Assembly (NCBI RefSeq): GCF_018139145.2
Contig: NC_059475.1
Coordinates: forward strand, 14,783,437-14,847,436
Length of the DNA: 64,000 nucleotides
DNA from: Gymnogyps californianus
Lineage: Eukaryota > Chordata > Aves > Accipitriformes > Cathartidae
Direction of reading: 5' to 3'
This document shows positions 46,534 through 58,652 of the stretch, in pieces. Position 1 is the first letter of the stretch; each line of letters starts with the position of its first letter. Below the pieces are notes generated by a model, which saw only the letters and a list, made by a program, of their open reading frames with translations, ran no database searches and was not told the DNA's origin. The translations under genes were made by a program, and so were the position numbers.

Positions 46534-46897
46534 TAGAATCATAGAATGGTTTGGGTTGGAAGGGACCTTAAAGATTATCTAGTCCAACCCCCCTGCCATG
46601 GGCAGGGACATCTTTCACTACATGAGGTTCCTCAAAGCCTCATTCAACCTGAGCTTGAACGCTTCCAGGGATGGGGCATCCACAGCTTCCCTCGACACCT
46701 TGCTGCAGTGTCTCACCACCCTCACAGTAAAGAATTTATTCCATATATCTAGTCTGAATCTACTCTCTTTTAGTTTAAAAAAGCCTCATCCTGTCACTAG
46801 ACTCCCTGAGAAGAGTCCTTCCCCATCTTTCCTGTAGGACCCCTTTAAGTACTGGAAGGCTGCTATAAGGCTCCCGGAGCCTTCTCTTCTCCAGGCT
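46534..46897 (-). mobile_element. CR1 LINE 3' end, group A, cut by an LTR
   Basis: On the minus strand, the 3' tail (AGAATCATAGAATGG) at 46535-46549 and GTTTGGGTTGG begin a CR1 3' end that stops at TTCTCCAGGCT (46897), exactly where the LTR begins. The expected CR1 continuation (text like GAACCACCCCAACTCTC, present at 47757 and 19258) is not found on the far side of the LTR. So this copy is a fragment whose 5' part has been lost. Confidence 0.93.
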
Positions 46898-47476
46898 TGT
46901 CCTGGTTTTGGCTGGGATAGAGTTAATTTTCTTCCTAGTAGCTGGTATAGTGCTGTGTTTTGGATTTAGTAGGAAAAGAATGTTGATAACACACTGATGT
47001 TTTTAGTTGTTGCTAAGTAGTGTTTATACTAAGTCAAGGATTTTTCAGCTTCTCATGCCCAGCCAGCAAGAAGGCTGGAGGGGCACAAGAAGTTGGGAGG
47101 GGACACAGCCAGAACAGCTGACCCAAACTGGCCAAAGGGATATTCCATACCATATGACATCATGCCCAGTATATAAACTGGGGGGAGTTGGCTGGGAGGG
47201 GTGGATCACTGCTCAGGAACTAACTGGGCATCGGTCGGCAAGTGGTGAGCAGTTGCATTGTGCCTCACTTGTTTTGTATTTTCTAATTCTTTTAGTATTA
47301 TTATTGTCATATTATTATCATTATCATTATTTTCCTTCCTTTCTCTCCTATCAAACTGTCTTTATCTCAAGCCACGAGGTTTTTTTTTTTCGATTCTCTC
47401 CCCCATCCCACTGGGTGTGGGGAGTGAGTGAGTGGCTGCATGGTGCTTAGTTGCTGGCTGGGGTTAAACCATGACA
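46898..47476 (+). mobile_element. Solo LTR, ERV-L-like, plus strand, no TSD
   Basis: This is a 579-bp LTR from TGTCCTGG to CCATGACA, very close to the LTR at 24300-24882: about a dozen base differences outside the AT-rich microsatellite. It holds TGACATCA (47155-47162), a TATA box (47170-47177) and, at the poly(A) position, ATCAAA (47350-47355) in place of ATTAAA. The flanking 5-mers are AGGCT (left) and GACCT (right), so there is no target duplication. The left flank is a group A CR1 copy; the right flank is 24 bp of unknown DNA and then a different CR1 copy. This suggests recombination between LTRs of two insertions, with loss of what lay between. Confidence 0.95.
47155..47177 (+). promoter_or_regulatory. 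LTR core promoter: CRE-like site and TATA box
   Basis: TGACATCA at 47155-47162 and TATATAAA at 47170-47177, in the same arrangement as in the LTR at 24300. Confidence 0.6.
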
Positions 47477-47500
47477 GACCTCAAAGTTAATCATAATTTT

Positions 47501-48405
47501 CTGACCTTGAATGTTTACACGGATGGGGCATCTACCACTTCTCTGGGCAACCTGTTCCAGTGTTTCTCCACTCTGATCGTAAAACATTTCTTCCTTATAT
47601 CTAATCTAAATCTACCCTCTTTTAGTTTAAAACCGTTATCCCTTGTCCTATCGCTACAGGCCCTGGTAAAAATCTGTCCCCGTCTTTCTTATAAGCCCCC
47701 TTGAAGTACTGAAAGGCCACAATAAAGTCTCCCCGGAGCCTTCTCTTCTCCAGGCTGAACCACCCCAACTCTCTCAGCCTGTCCTCACAGAGGAGGTGTT
47801 CCAGCCCTCTGATCATTTTCGTGGTTGTCCTCTGGACCCGCTCCAACAGGTCCATGTCTTTCTTGTACTGAGGCCTCCAGAGCTGGATGCAGTGCTCCAG
47901 GTGGGGTCTCATGAGAGCAGAGTAGAGGGGCAGAATCACCTCCCTCGATCTTCTGGCCACACTTCTTTTGATGCAGCTCAGGATGCAATTGGCTTTCTGG
48001 GCTGCGAGCGCATATTGCCAGCTCATACTCAGTTTTTCATCCACCAGTACCCCCAAGTCCTTCTCCGCAAGGCAGCTCTCAATCCATTCACCACTCAGTC
48101 TGTACTGATACTGGTGATTGCCCCAACCGAGGTGCAGGACCTTGCACTTGCCCTTGTTGAACTTTATGAGGTTTACACAGGCCTACTTCTCAAGCCTGCC
48201 AAGGTCCCTGTGGCTGGCATCCCTTCCCTCAAGTGTATCAACTGCACCACTCAGATTGGTGTCATCTGCAAACTTGCTGAGGGTGCACTCAATTCCACTG
48301 TCTATGTCATTAATAAAGATATTGAACAGTATCAGTCCTGAGACAGACCCCTGAGGGACACCAGTTGTTGCTGATCTCCATTTGGACATTGAGCCATTGA
48401 CTGCA
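47501..48405 (-). mobile_element. CR1 LINE, about 0.9 kb, 3' end missing, minus strand
   Basis: The copy starts inside the 3' UTR (CTGACCTTGAATG near 47501). The last roughly 120 bp, including GTTTGGGTTGG and the octamers, are missing. It continues on the minus strand into RT and ends at about 48405, within the block coding [18 protein letters not shown]. It overlaps the 46534-46897 copy in the CR1 consensus, so the two are separate insertions, not one element split by the LTR. Between it and the LTR lie 24 bp of unassigned sequence (47477-47500). Confidence 0.93.
47622..48405 (-). pseudogene. CR1 ORF2 RT fragment with intact motif C
   Basis: The upstream segment, at the 5' truncation, reads [23 protein letters not shown] and then motif C as FADDTN, with both catalytic aspartates present. 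It is followed by [13 protein letters not shown], ending at 48183. After a frame break the downstream open part (48056-47622) reads [45 protein letters not shown] and [18 protein letters not shown]. Motif A and the RT fingers are not present. The product cannot be active. Confidence 0.85.
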
Positions 48406-51400
48406 TATTCAGCCTGGAACAGGCTTATGCTGGCACATGGAGAGGGTGAAACAAAGCAGAGACAAGCCACAAGTTGTGGAGGAGAGGAGACATTACATAT
48501 TTTCATGGCAGTGGTGGAATATAGCCTCAATTTATGAAACTGATTTTCAAAGTGCAACTTAATATGTTTAAGTTCTGAGCCCCAGCTCCAGGCTGTATGA
48601 ATGAAGGATTTACCCAGCTCTTCTACAGCCATTTCATTACTCTTCCATGTCACACTGGTAACTTGAGAAGGGAAAAATTTGTACGTATTCCATATATGTT
48701 TTTATCCATGTGTTCACATGTACATGCACAAAGCATGCTGCATTTTTATATTTTGTTTCTTCACGTTTCTCAATAATTGTTTCTTTATCCTTCATATACT
48801 GAAAACTCATGACAGCTGTTTTTGTCCTTTTCTCTTGTCTCATGTTTGGGATACTGCCTCCCTCACCTTTGTCTTTTAAGTCTTTTATTTTTTCAGTAAT
48901 TCCAAGTAATTCCACTATAATTCCAAGTTTACCCATGCTGAAATAAAGACCTTCCCAAGTAAGATCATTACATTAGCCCCAGCATGACTATGATACACAT
49001 TTGTTTTAAAAAAGACATACCTCAATTGTTCCTTTTAAAAATAACTAATTTCAAAGACATTCACTTTCATTCTACAGCAGGGATTGCTTTGTAACACATT
49101 ACAGAACTCTAACATTTTTGACAGTACTTCTATTTATTTCAGAACTGCTCATTTATCTGATCATATAATGAAACAATATTGGCCAGGTATAGGAATCCAG
49201 GTTAGGCAGAGGCCAAGTCTTTCAGACTGTTGTAAAGATGAGGGCCAGAAAACACACTTGAAAAGACACTTTGTTCTACATTTAGCAACATTTCAGTTCC
49301 AACACCACTTCTTTCAACATGGTCCGATTTGAATCCTATCACAAAGCCTGTTTCAAATTGCCATGTTGGCCAGGCTATTCAGTTAAGTAAATGTAGTATC
49401 TGACTTCCACAATTGCTTTACAGTTGAATTTTTAGGATACTTCACCAAATCCATGACAGTCATTTGGTACCTTTCTTAATATTTAAGCAAGATACTGGAG
49501 CCTGAAACTGTGAGAACAAGAACAGTCATTCCTACTGGCTGTTAACTAAAGTACACTGTCTGCTAGGGTGGAAGACCTCTGGTACCTCTACCAGTATCTT
49601 GCCCAAAGGCTGAGTAGAAAGAATTGGAAAGAGGTCAGTCAGCCATATGTCATGTACAGATCCTATTATATTTAGAGAATCTTTATAAATGGAGTAAAGT
49701 GTAGCAAGGACAAATGCATTCAAATTCAGCTTAATTAGGATTCCCAAAAACGTGTAATTCTCACCCTTTATGGTACCTCACCATGTTACAGGTTGTTTTC
49801 ATTTACAAGTCATTGGAAACACACTATTGATGCAGTTTTAGTTTATACTTTCTCCATACTGAATGAGATCATGAGGGAGACAAGAGAGGTTTGATGATGG
49901 TCTGATTTCATCACAATGTCAGTCTTCTCTTTCAGAGTTTTTTTGTAGTTATCCCCAGTTCTGAAAGAGATATCCTCTTTCCTCTCTGATCAGAGATTTG
50001 AGGCTTTGTGAAAATATTTGTTTATTCCTTCTTATACAAATCCTTGCTTGTTGAGCCATGAGCCAAAAAACTACTATTGATATGTTCTGCATAGGATCTG
50101 CTTATTCTGCATAGAAGCTGCCTGAACAGCTGTTTGATGCAGATTGCCAGATTGCCTCATGAAACTCCGTGGTAGCCGGAAATCAAGAGAAGTCCTAAAT
50201 GACCCTGGATCAGAACAGCCTTTGCAGATCTCATAAAAACTTTACCTATTTCTTCTGCTCATAGATAAATAGAGTAATACCTAAAGGTCTGGTCAAAAAG
50301 ACTTACTAGCTTCTCTCACCATATGCAGATTTTGCCAAATATTCTTCTTTTATTAATTCTTAGACACTCCAAACTTCTCATACAGTGCTAGTAATCTGTC
50401 TCTAAACTCTTTAAGTGCAGCTCTCCTGTTTTGTTCTCACAGAGGAACTGACTCACAAATTTCACGAGATTCATTGAAATGTGAATTTGAAGATGTACAT
50501 GAGAGCACAAGTATTGATTCAGGGGTGAAAGGAACATGGGGAAGCAGGTTGTTTTGTTTTTCCCATCCCTAAATTCTGTTGTATGGTTAGCTAGAAAAAA
50601 GAAAATTAAGAAATTATGCTCTGCTCTCCTATTTTTTCTAATATTTTATTTTTGATGGGAAATTTTCACTTGAGTTTATTCCACAGTAACATTGAATAAA
50701 GCAAAGTTTCTGAAAGCTTTGGGTTTTTGTAAGTCCATGTTTGAGCATACATCTAAACAAGGTGTCTGTGCTTATATTATGTTATTTAATCTTTATCTTC
50801 CAAGTAACCAATAGTACATGTTATATGCTGATTATTGTGTTCATGGTGGTCTGGTGTCACCATCATCACACTAATGCTCTGGAGACCAGAGCCTTTACCT
50901 TCCATGCCTTTCATAAAACTTTGAGATTCACAATGAAAGTTACGAAATAGGAAGCATTGTTCATTACTCTTAAAGTATACCTCAAGTATTATGTAGTTCT
51001 TAAAACATACCAGGTGAAGAATTGTGTATATCTGTCATCTGATGGGAACTGAGAGTCAGAGAAGCTGGTTGGCTTACAAAGGAAACATTTAAGTTGTTGA
51101 TTGTGCTACCTATACCTGTAGCATCCAAAAATCATTTTCTTGTTCTTTTTCTTTTTCACCTGTAACCAGTGATCCTGGCCCTTCATTGTGACTGAGAACA
51201 ATTAAATAAAGCTCTCTCATTATATCCTTCTCTTTGCATTCCTCTGTCTCTCCTTGCTTTCTGCATGTATTTCTATGGAAGTTTCATGGTCAGTATAACT
51301 GTAAAGTAGCCAAGAGCTTCAGAGACTTCTGCTCACAGAGTCAGAGGTATCATATTTGAGATTCATCAGCTTAATGTTTCTCTCTATGAACACCAAATAC

Positions 51401-51522
51401 ATGATGTGAGTATTTGCATTGACTTAAACTCACATGTTAATTCCACGGTGGAGATAAAAAGCCACTGAAAAGAAAACTGATCTTTCAGAATTTTACACAG
51501 CCATATGACAGGCAGAAAAATG
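48406..51522. other. Unique sequence, no gene seen
   Basis: No repeat family or RNA gene was recognised in this 3.1 kb. Short open frames are scattered on both strands without motifs. Confidence 0.5.
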
Positions 51523-52050
51523 GCCCTTTGAGTACTGTGTGCAGTTTTGGGTGCCTCAATATAAGGATATCAAACTATTAGAGTGTGTCCAGAGGAAGGC
51601 GACCAAGACAGTGAAAGATCTTGAGGGCAAGACTTAGGAGGAGCGGCTGAGGTCACTTAGTTTGTTCAGTTTAGAGAAGAGAAGGCTGAGGGGTGACCTC
51701 ATTGCAGTCTACAGCTTCCTCGAGAGAGGCAATGGAGGGGGAGGTGCTCATCTCCCCTCTCTGGTGACCAGTGACAGGACATGAGAAGATGGTATGAAGC
51801 TGCATCAGAGGAAGTTCAGATTGGACATTAGGAAAAGCTTCTTCACTGAGAGGGTGGTTGGTCACTGGAACAGGCTCCCCTGTTCCTCAGGGAAGTGATC
51901 GCAGCACCAAGCCAGTCAGAGTTCAAGGAGTGTATGGACGACGCTCTTAGTCATATGGTTTATTTTTACGTAGTCCTGCGAGGAGCAAGGAGTTGGACTT
52001 GATGATCCTTGTGGGTCCGTTCCAACTCGAGATATTCTATGATGCTATGG
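51523..52050 (+). mobile_element. CR1 LINE 3' end, group B, plus strand
   Basis: This 5'-truncated copy begins near CCCTTTGAGTACTGTGTGC and runs to the terminal octamers (ATTCTATG ATGCTATG) at 52034-52049. Its 3' end (TGATCCTTGTGGGTCCGTTC) matches the group B copy at 10361-12195. The coding part covers the C-terminal region of ORF2, but it is broken, for example by TAG in GGCAAGACTTAGGAG near 51635. A local disturbance near 51880 (CCCCTGTTCCTCAGGGAAG) looks like a small insertion compared with the copy at 10361. Confidence 0.95.
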
Positions 52051-55000
52051 TGAAAAATAAGTAAACCTATCACACAGAATCTTTGCATAGTCATGTGGTC
52101 CAAATCTACTTATTCTAAGTGAATGTTCTGCTAGCATTTAAATGTGGGTTGATCACCTCCAGAGTGCTTCATTTCTTCTCTCATGTCCACCAGTAATGTC
52201 CACTTATCCTTCCAAAAATACCTTTACCATTGTTATAAATATATATCTAATTTCCACTGAATTAAATTAGTTGATAGAGAAAAGGAGGTTCTTGCTGTTG
52301 TTCAGTGACATCTCTCTACTAGAAATTAAAATCTGTCCAGTAAAATACATCTTCTTTTTCTGGATGGGGCATAAGGGGAACAAGATTTGAACTACTTTTA
52401 TTTAGGAGACAGTCCCTTCTCCTGCTAGGAAGTTTTATTTTGAATTTTGCTGGGTTTGCCTCCTCTCAACTTCTCAAAAGTTGAGTAACGGGCTTTAAAT
52501 TTGGTCTGTGAAGATTTGAGTTGATGGAGAAGACATCTGTAAGTTTTGAAGCAAGTCATAAGGGGTTGACATGAGATATGAAAAAGATAAACCATCCAAC
52601 TCCAGTAAAATCTTGTAGGAAGGATTTGAAAAAAATTGTAGATAAAATATGTTTTATTAGAATCAGGTAGCTGATATCTAGTTTTCCAAACCAAAATGTT
52701 TTTAACCTAATATTCAGATAAAATTCAAATATTAGTAATGATAGAAAAATATTCATATTCTAGTCAGAAGCAGTATGTTACATTTGAGTATATGCTGTGT
52801 TTTGAACGTTGTTTATTTTTATGTTTTATTGTAATATTGTCTTTTATTATGCAGACTCATGAAACCCGCAAAGCAATAAGGCACAGTCTTTACCATTCTC
52901 TAATTAAGGACAAAAATAGAACACCTCATCTAAAGTGGAAGTTCATTACTCATAACTGAGCTCTAAACTATTTGTCATTGGTCAGGAAATAGTAGCTACT
53001 CTGCACTCTTGACCCTTCAGCGGTAGCTTACTGTGTAAGTTGTTTATTCACTGAAAATATTTATGCAAGGGATAAGCGTAGAATAGAGGCTGAACAGAAA
53101 CTTTGTGACGGAATAAGGGTAAATCTCATTCTTTCTCCAAAAAATTTGTGAAGTAAGAAAAATTCAGATTTATTTCATCCTTTCAACCAATCTGCAGCTC
53201 TCCTTTGCCACCTTCCCCTCTAGTCTTTTTAAGCATGCGAACACCACATATCACATTGGGTATTCTTAGCAAGGTCTTCATCCTTTCTTGACTAGGTATG
53301 GATAGCCCTAATGCTAAGCCTAAAGAGAATATTCTGTTTTATTTAAAATTCACATACCTTCTACTGTAGCTTGTTAAGCTCCACCCGTAAACTTTTGGTG
53401 GTTTTTTTCAATCTTCAAACAAACATCACAATGAACTCCTTATTTCTGAGCCCTGTAGAAATCTCAGTAGGATACACGGGAATTTGCCTTTAATTAGAGC
53501 TTCTAATAGAAATGTCAGAAGGGGATGCAGCTACCTTAAAGCATAACAGAAAATTAAGTTTGTTTAACTGCCATATTTCTCAACAACAGTCTCTTCTTTG
53601 TTAAAAGACCACATAAATCAGGCCACATCACCAGGAAAAGAAAGGAACTCCAAAGTTACTCTCAGATAGAGTCAGCTTAAACTTTTTCTTTATTACTTTT
53701 TTCTGGGTTTAGGTTGAAGCTGTAACTTTTGAGAAATAGCAAGAGTGCTAATTACTACATATTAAATACAAAGTTCCAAATTACCTGCTTGCGTTTTTAA
53801 TAGTAACCCTTTTGAAGTGATATACCAGTAATGATCATACTAAAATGTGTATTTAAGTCAAATAATCTAGTACAGATTCAAAAATCAAATGAGCCTTTCT
53901 CACATAGTCGTTTCAAATTAAGTGTGTTTACTTAAGTACGGAGAGAGGTCTTAAAAACTACAAGAAAGATGCTTTGTCTCTTGTTTACATCTGTTCTTTA
54001 TGAGGCCAATTGAAATACTACCATTTTCCCATTCCGAATAGTGTACTACACTTTGAGAATTTCCATTTCAATAAAGGAGCTACTTGTGAAAGGAGATAGT
54101 GCTCAGTGTGAGGACAGAGGACACATTCATCCTCTATGGCTACACTGGTATATTTCCCAGGGGCTACCACGGCATAGTTCTCATTAGTGGTTGCAGAGGA
54201 TGGTCATGTAGTGTAGATAAAAATCCACAAGTGGGATTAATCTAATCTAATTTTAAGATGCTACAACATAGATATTTACATCTGAACCACACATTCTGAT
54301 GCACTCTATGGTCTGTGGAGAAAAATAAGTCCTTTCAGGGGGTGATTAATTTTATCCAAAGGAACACTGAAGATAAGTGAGATGACCCACACCCTAGGAA
54401 GGCCTATTTCTCTCCATTGACTGTAGAGACAATCTAGACATCTTAGCTCAGAAATGGACACATGCAATGTGGACATCTAAGCTTAGAGGTGATGAATCCC
54501 AATTCAACTGAGAACCTCACTGTTTTGTCTAGAGCTACTTGGACTAACCTTCCGTTATTTTTCTCAAATAAGAGCTCCAGTTTCTGGTGCTATGTGTTGA
54601 ATGAATTTGAGAGAAAAAGTATACAACAGGCAAGTGCTATGATTGCTACAAGACTGAATTACATGAAAGAAAGCTCTCTGATATGAGCAGAAATCTCTCT
54701 GATATCTCTATGATATGAGCTCTGGAGGACTAATAGTAAAGATTATGAAGATAAATGCAAGTGATGATAATCTACTTTAAGACAATTTCTCTGAAATAAC
54801 TGACTGTAGTGACTATTGTAACAATAACCAAAATTGTTTGTACTGATTATACTGAATGTTACCCATACACAGAGGTGTTTAAGGTCCTAGTCATGGTACA
54901 ACCCATGATGGAAATGCAAAATAGTTTCATTTGCTCCTATTAGACATGCAGTATTTGTGGACAGATAGAAGTATGTCGTGCGTCTTTATTCTCTACTGTA

Positions 55001-55308
55001 GTATTTTTAGTTAAAGTATGGTAAACAGAAGGATCATCTGGAATGAAGTCTGTTTCACCTACTGAATACGAGTAAGAGTGTCTGAATAGCTGGAACATCG
55101 TAAAATAACCTTTTAGTAACCCCTAATGGCAATTCTGGGTTCTCAGTAACTCCTATGAATTAGTGACACCACAATTCAGGCACTGCAATAGTACTGCATT
55201 GCAGGTACACTGCAATGAAGTGTGAATCGGTACCAGATTCATTGATCTGGAGGTATAAATATAAACATCTATACCTAGAGAATTAAAGAATTAAAATCAT
55301 TGGGCCTC
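52051..55308. other. Unique AT-rich sequence, no gene seen
   Basis: No mobile element or gene was recognised. A short direct repeat (GATATGAGC at 54680-54688 and 54712-54720, within CTCTCTGATAT units) is the only local structure seen. Confidence 0.5.
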
Positions 55309-55352
55309 TTTGTTTGTTTGTTTGTTTGTGCGCATGCGCGCATGTGTGCGTA
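55309..55352. repeat. (TTTG)n run joined to an alternating Y-R tract
   Basis: Several TTTG units (about 55309-55328) lead into 26 bases (55327-55352) that alternate pyrimidine and purine without a break, including TGCGCATGCGCGCATG. That part is a classical candidate for left-handed DNA and is rich in CpG in an AT-rich setting. Confidence 0.85.
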
Positions 55353-57664
55353 GAACAGATGAAACACACCAAAACCACTGAAAAGGGAAAGGTAGAAATG
55401 CAATGGGGTGATCTTATCAGTCACTTTTTTTACTGAGCATCCATTTCCAAAATACTGCCTTTGAAAGAACTGCAGCTTCACCACAAATTTTAAATCTAAC
55501 TTATGTCTGGCCCCTGACTTGGGCACAGAACTACCTGTTTGCAGGTGCTTGGGAGGAGAAAGTGTGGTGAAGATAGAATCAAAAGGTATAAAATGTAGGT
55601 TGGTTAAAAATTAAATGGTGTATTTCAATATTTTCAGCAAAGTACGTACTTGACCATATTATACATTAGGAAGCTGAGCTGCTTTGAAAATACTTTTTAT
55701 CTCATGTAACTTCTTTACTGGTAATGAATCTTTTTAGCTCTTTCATACTGCTTAGTACATTCTACTGCTCAGATTGCCTAAAGCTGAGGTTCATTTTCTT
55801 GAAAGCATCTTCTTTTAAACCCATCCAACTCTGATAATTTCCTTTTTAATAAAAGCTGTTTGTGGCTATCTGTAAAGTAGAAGACTGAGTAAGGTTATCC
55901 TTGCATACAACTTTTGTCATGTTCAAAAATTAATGAAAAGCTAAAAATACTTTTTCTTAAATTTTAAAACATTTTTTAAAATGCACATGATAAAAATATG
56001 CAGCTAAAGACACTTTAAAGCAAAATGAGCACAACAGCTTCATTGTCAAATTTTATATTAGTCTGAGAGTCTAAAGAAACCTCTAAGTGGGTATCAATTA
56101 TATCTGCACCCATTTTCATTTGCTACCTTGCCATAGTTTCAATGTTAGCACCATATCCTAAGGTCTTTCTTCTACCTGCCTGCTAGTCTTCCAGCTCTTT
56201 TTCCTCTCACTGTTTAATGTCATCTGGCAGGGAACATAGGGAAATACTCCTGTGTTTGTGTAATTAAGCAAATCATGCACATATTCAGCACTTGTATATT
56301 GATAGACATATTAAAATAGGAAAACTTGGAAATATATTATGCTGCATAAAACATCTGAATTTTGATGTTAGCAAACTTCTATCATATTGTAAAACCCAGG
56401 GAACTTTCATTGCCTAAGAAAAATGGGAGATGTCTCTCAAGAACATTAGCAAATTACCTGATTTTTTTGTTGTTGTAGATTGATTTTTATTTATGCATCA
56501 CAGTCCAATTTTCAGTCCAAGCTTCCAGCTTTTACATCTGTAATCCTAGCTTATTTTTCCTGGCAATTTATTAGTAGTGTGAAATGGTGGACACAATTCT
56601 CTGTGGGTGAAAAATTGCACCTACTAAAGAGTAGGTTTGAGAATCAAGCTTCTATATGCATTGATTACTGTAGAGCACAATGTGATATAATAGGTGAGAA
56701 TGAACCATGGTTATAAAGATCAAGTCTATTGTAGGTACAAAAGCCTATTTTATGTACATTAAAGAGCCTTGATTATTTAAAGGCATTTGCGCTGTTGGTT
56801 ATTTTACACAGGTTATTTACACTGTTGATTAAATTGCTTGCAAAGCAGTCAGATTTCCATACACAAGTAGTCTAACAGAAATATTATGCAGCCAGCAATT
56901 TGCCAGTTGTCTGTTGACAAAGACAGAGAGTAAGCCACTTACTACTGTTTTTATACAATGAATCATTTTTGTAAAAATGGAGCAGTCTAATGAAGATTCA
57001 AATGTATTGCTTTTCCTGATTCAAACAGAAATCCAAGCACTTCATATACTCTGCAAATAAGCCTCATTTGCCACAGTGTATCAACTAACAAGCAATTTCA
57101 GTTCTAGATGCAGATTTTAAATAAAATTCTCCAAATTTAAACAGGTAGTTTCATTTTACTTCCATAAACAGATACTTTCAAAATATTTAGACATCTGTAT
57201 ATAATACTGTTTAAACTGTTTGTTCTAAAATGTAAATAGGTATCTCAGTGTTTGAGTTACCGCCTGATATCTTTCTCATTTAAGGGGAAAACATAAAAAA
57301 ATAATTGGGATAACTAGAGTCAGAAACAATGCTTACACAGCATGTCAGCATCTTTTATTGTGTCTTAATTGTTAGACTACTTAGAGGGGAACTGTGGGTA
57401 GACTGCCTCTGCAGGAGAGGTGAAATGCCTGGTATCAGTGAAGTTACTAGTTGCTTTGCTCAGGGTTTCACCAGGGGTTCTGTGCTCAGCCAACATAATT
57501 CAGAGCAGTGCCATTGTGGAGGTGTCTCACAACTAGAAACAAGAGCATAAAATGACTAACCTTACAGAAGGGTTCCTGCCCCTTTGCATGCCACAGTGCT
57601 TACCAGGGTACTGCATGTCAGACCCATCTATAGGACTGAGCCCTGCTAATTTTCTCTTTTACAG
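55353..57664. other. Unique AT-rich sequence, no gene seen
   Basis: No repeat or gene was recognised. A 78-codon plus frame at 56480-56716 follows a TTGTTGTTGTAG acceptor-like run but has no motif. Confidence 0.45.
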
Positions 57665-57916
57665 CATTCTAGAAATTGATGCTTTATTGCCACTACTGCC
57701 TCTATAAATGTGTAGGATCTTTTGAACATCTGGTATGTGCTATTGTTGCAGAACACTTTGGGATGATTGTCTTCCCTGCTCAGCATTATCACCACACCAT
57801 GCCATTTCCACCTGTCTATGTGGTGCATGTCTGTTTTGTTGCATGTAGTGCACATGTCTGTTATATTGCATATTTAGTTATTTGAATTATTACAAGCTGC
57901 AAATGTTTTCTAATAG
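57665..57916 (+). other. Speculative 252-nt exon, probably non-coding
   Basis: Upstream, CTGCTAAT (branch-point-like) is followed by TTTCTCTTTTACAG ending at 57664. Downstream, AATAG is followed by GTAAGT at 57917-57922, a full donor consensus. These are the best paired splice signals I saw. The longest frame inside (57676-57885) stops 31 nt before the donor, so if the segment is an exon it would be non-coding or a UTR. Chance remains likely. Confidence 0.2.
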
Positions 57917-58568
57917 GTAAGTATTTTTACCTAAATTATATTCTTTTTTTGCACTATATATTTAGAATGTAGTCCAGCTCTCTGTGAAGTTAATGGAACT
58001 GGATCAGGTCCTGATCATCAATATTTTTTTCATGTGGCAGTTGGCAGAAATAGTAAAGATAATCAGATTTCAACCATATTTACGTATTAGTGCATCAGAA
58101 AAGATTTATGGTATATTAAGAAAATACATTTAGAAAGGAGTAGAAATTTCATGTTTAATTTGATCTACTTCCAAAAGAAAAAATCTGTATGAAAAAAATT
58201 GTGTACTCAAAATTATTATTTTTAAAATTTTCTCTTTCCCAATGTGCTTTCTGTAATTTACTGTATATTGTGAGAAATCATTCTTTTCTCTCAGTTTCAC
58301 AAGGTCTTTCACACAGCATGAGAGAAAACAAAGACTTTGAAAAGTGGTTATAGGATATGTGAAACATAGATATAATACTTGAAACTGCTTTTGAATCAGT
58401 AATGGAAATTGACTGGATTATCAGTTGAATGTGCCTTTTTAAAAAAAAAAGTTATATACATCCAGTAGTTCATTTTAAATATAGGGAACTTGCTTCATCA
58501 CTTCCATGACACTACTGTAGTCTTTGGCAAAATTTGCATTGAAATAGTGTGTGCTGTATTTTCAACCA

Positions 58569-58652
58569 GTATATATAGTATGTATTATATATATAAAATA
58601 CATATAGTATATATAGTATATAGTGTGTATATATAGTGTAGAGAGAGAGAGT
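58569..58652. repeat. AT-rich and (GA)n low-complexity run
   Basis: Mixed TATA/TAGTA units are followed by GTGTATATATAG and then about six GA units. No transposon boundary was recognised. Confidence 0.8.

Noticed and set aside
46534..48405. One CR1 element split by an LTR insertion
   Set aside because: The parts on the two sides overlap in the CR1 consensus, with different bases, and there is no target duplication. They are two insertions.
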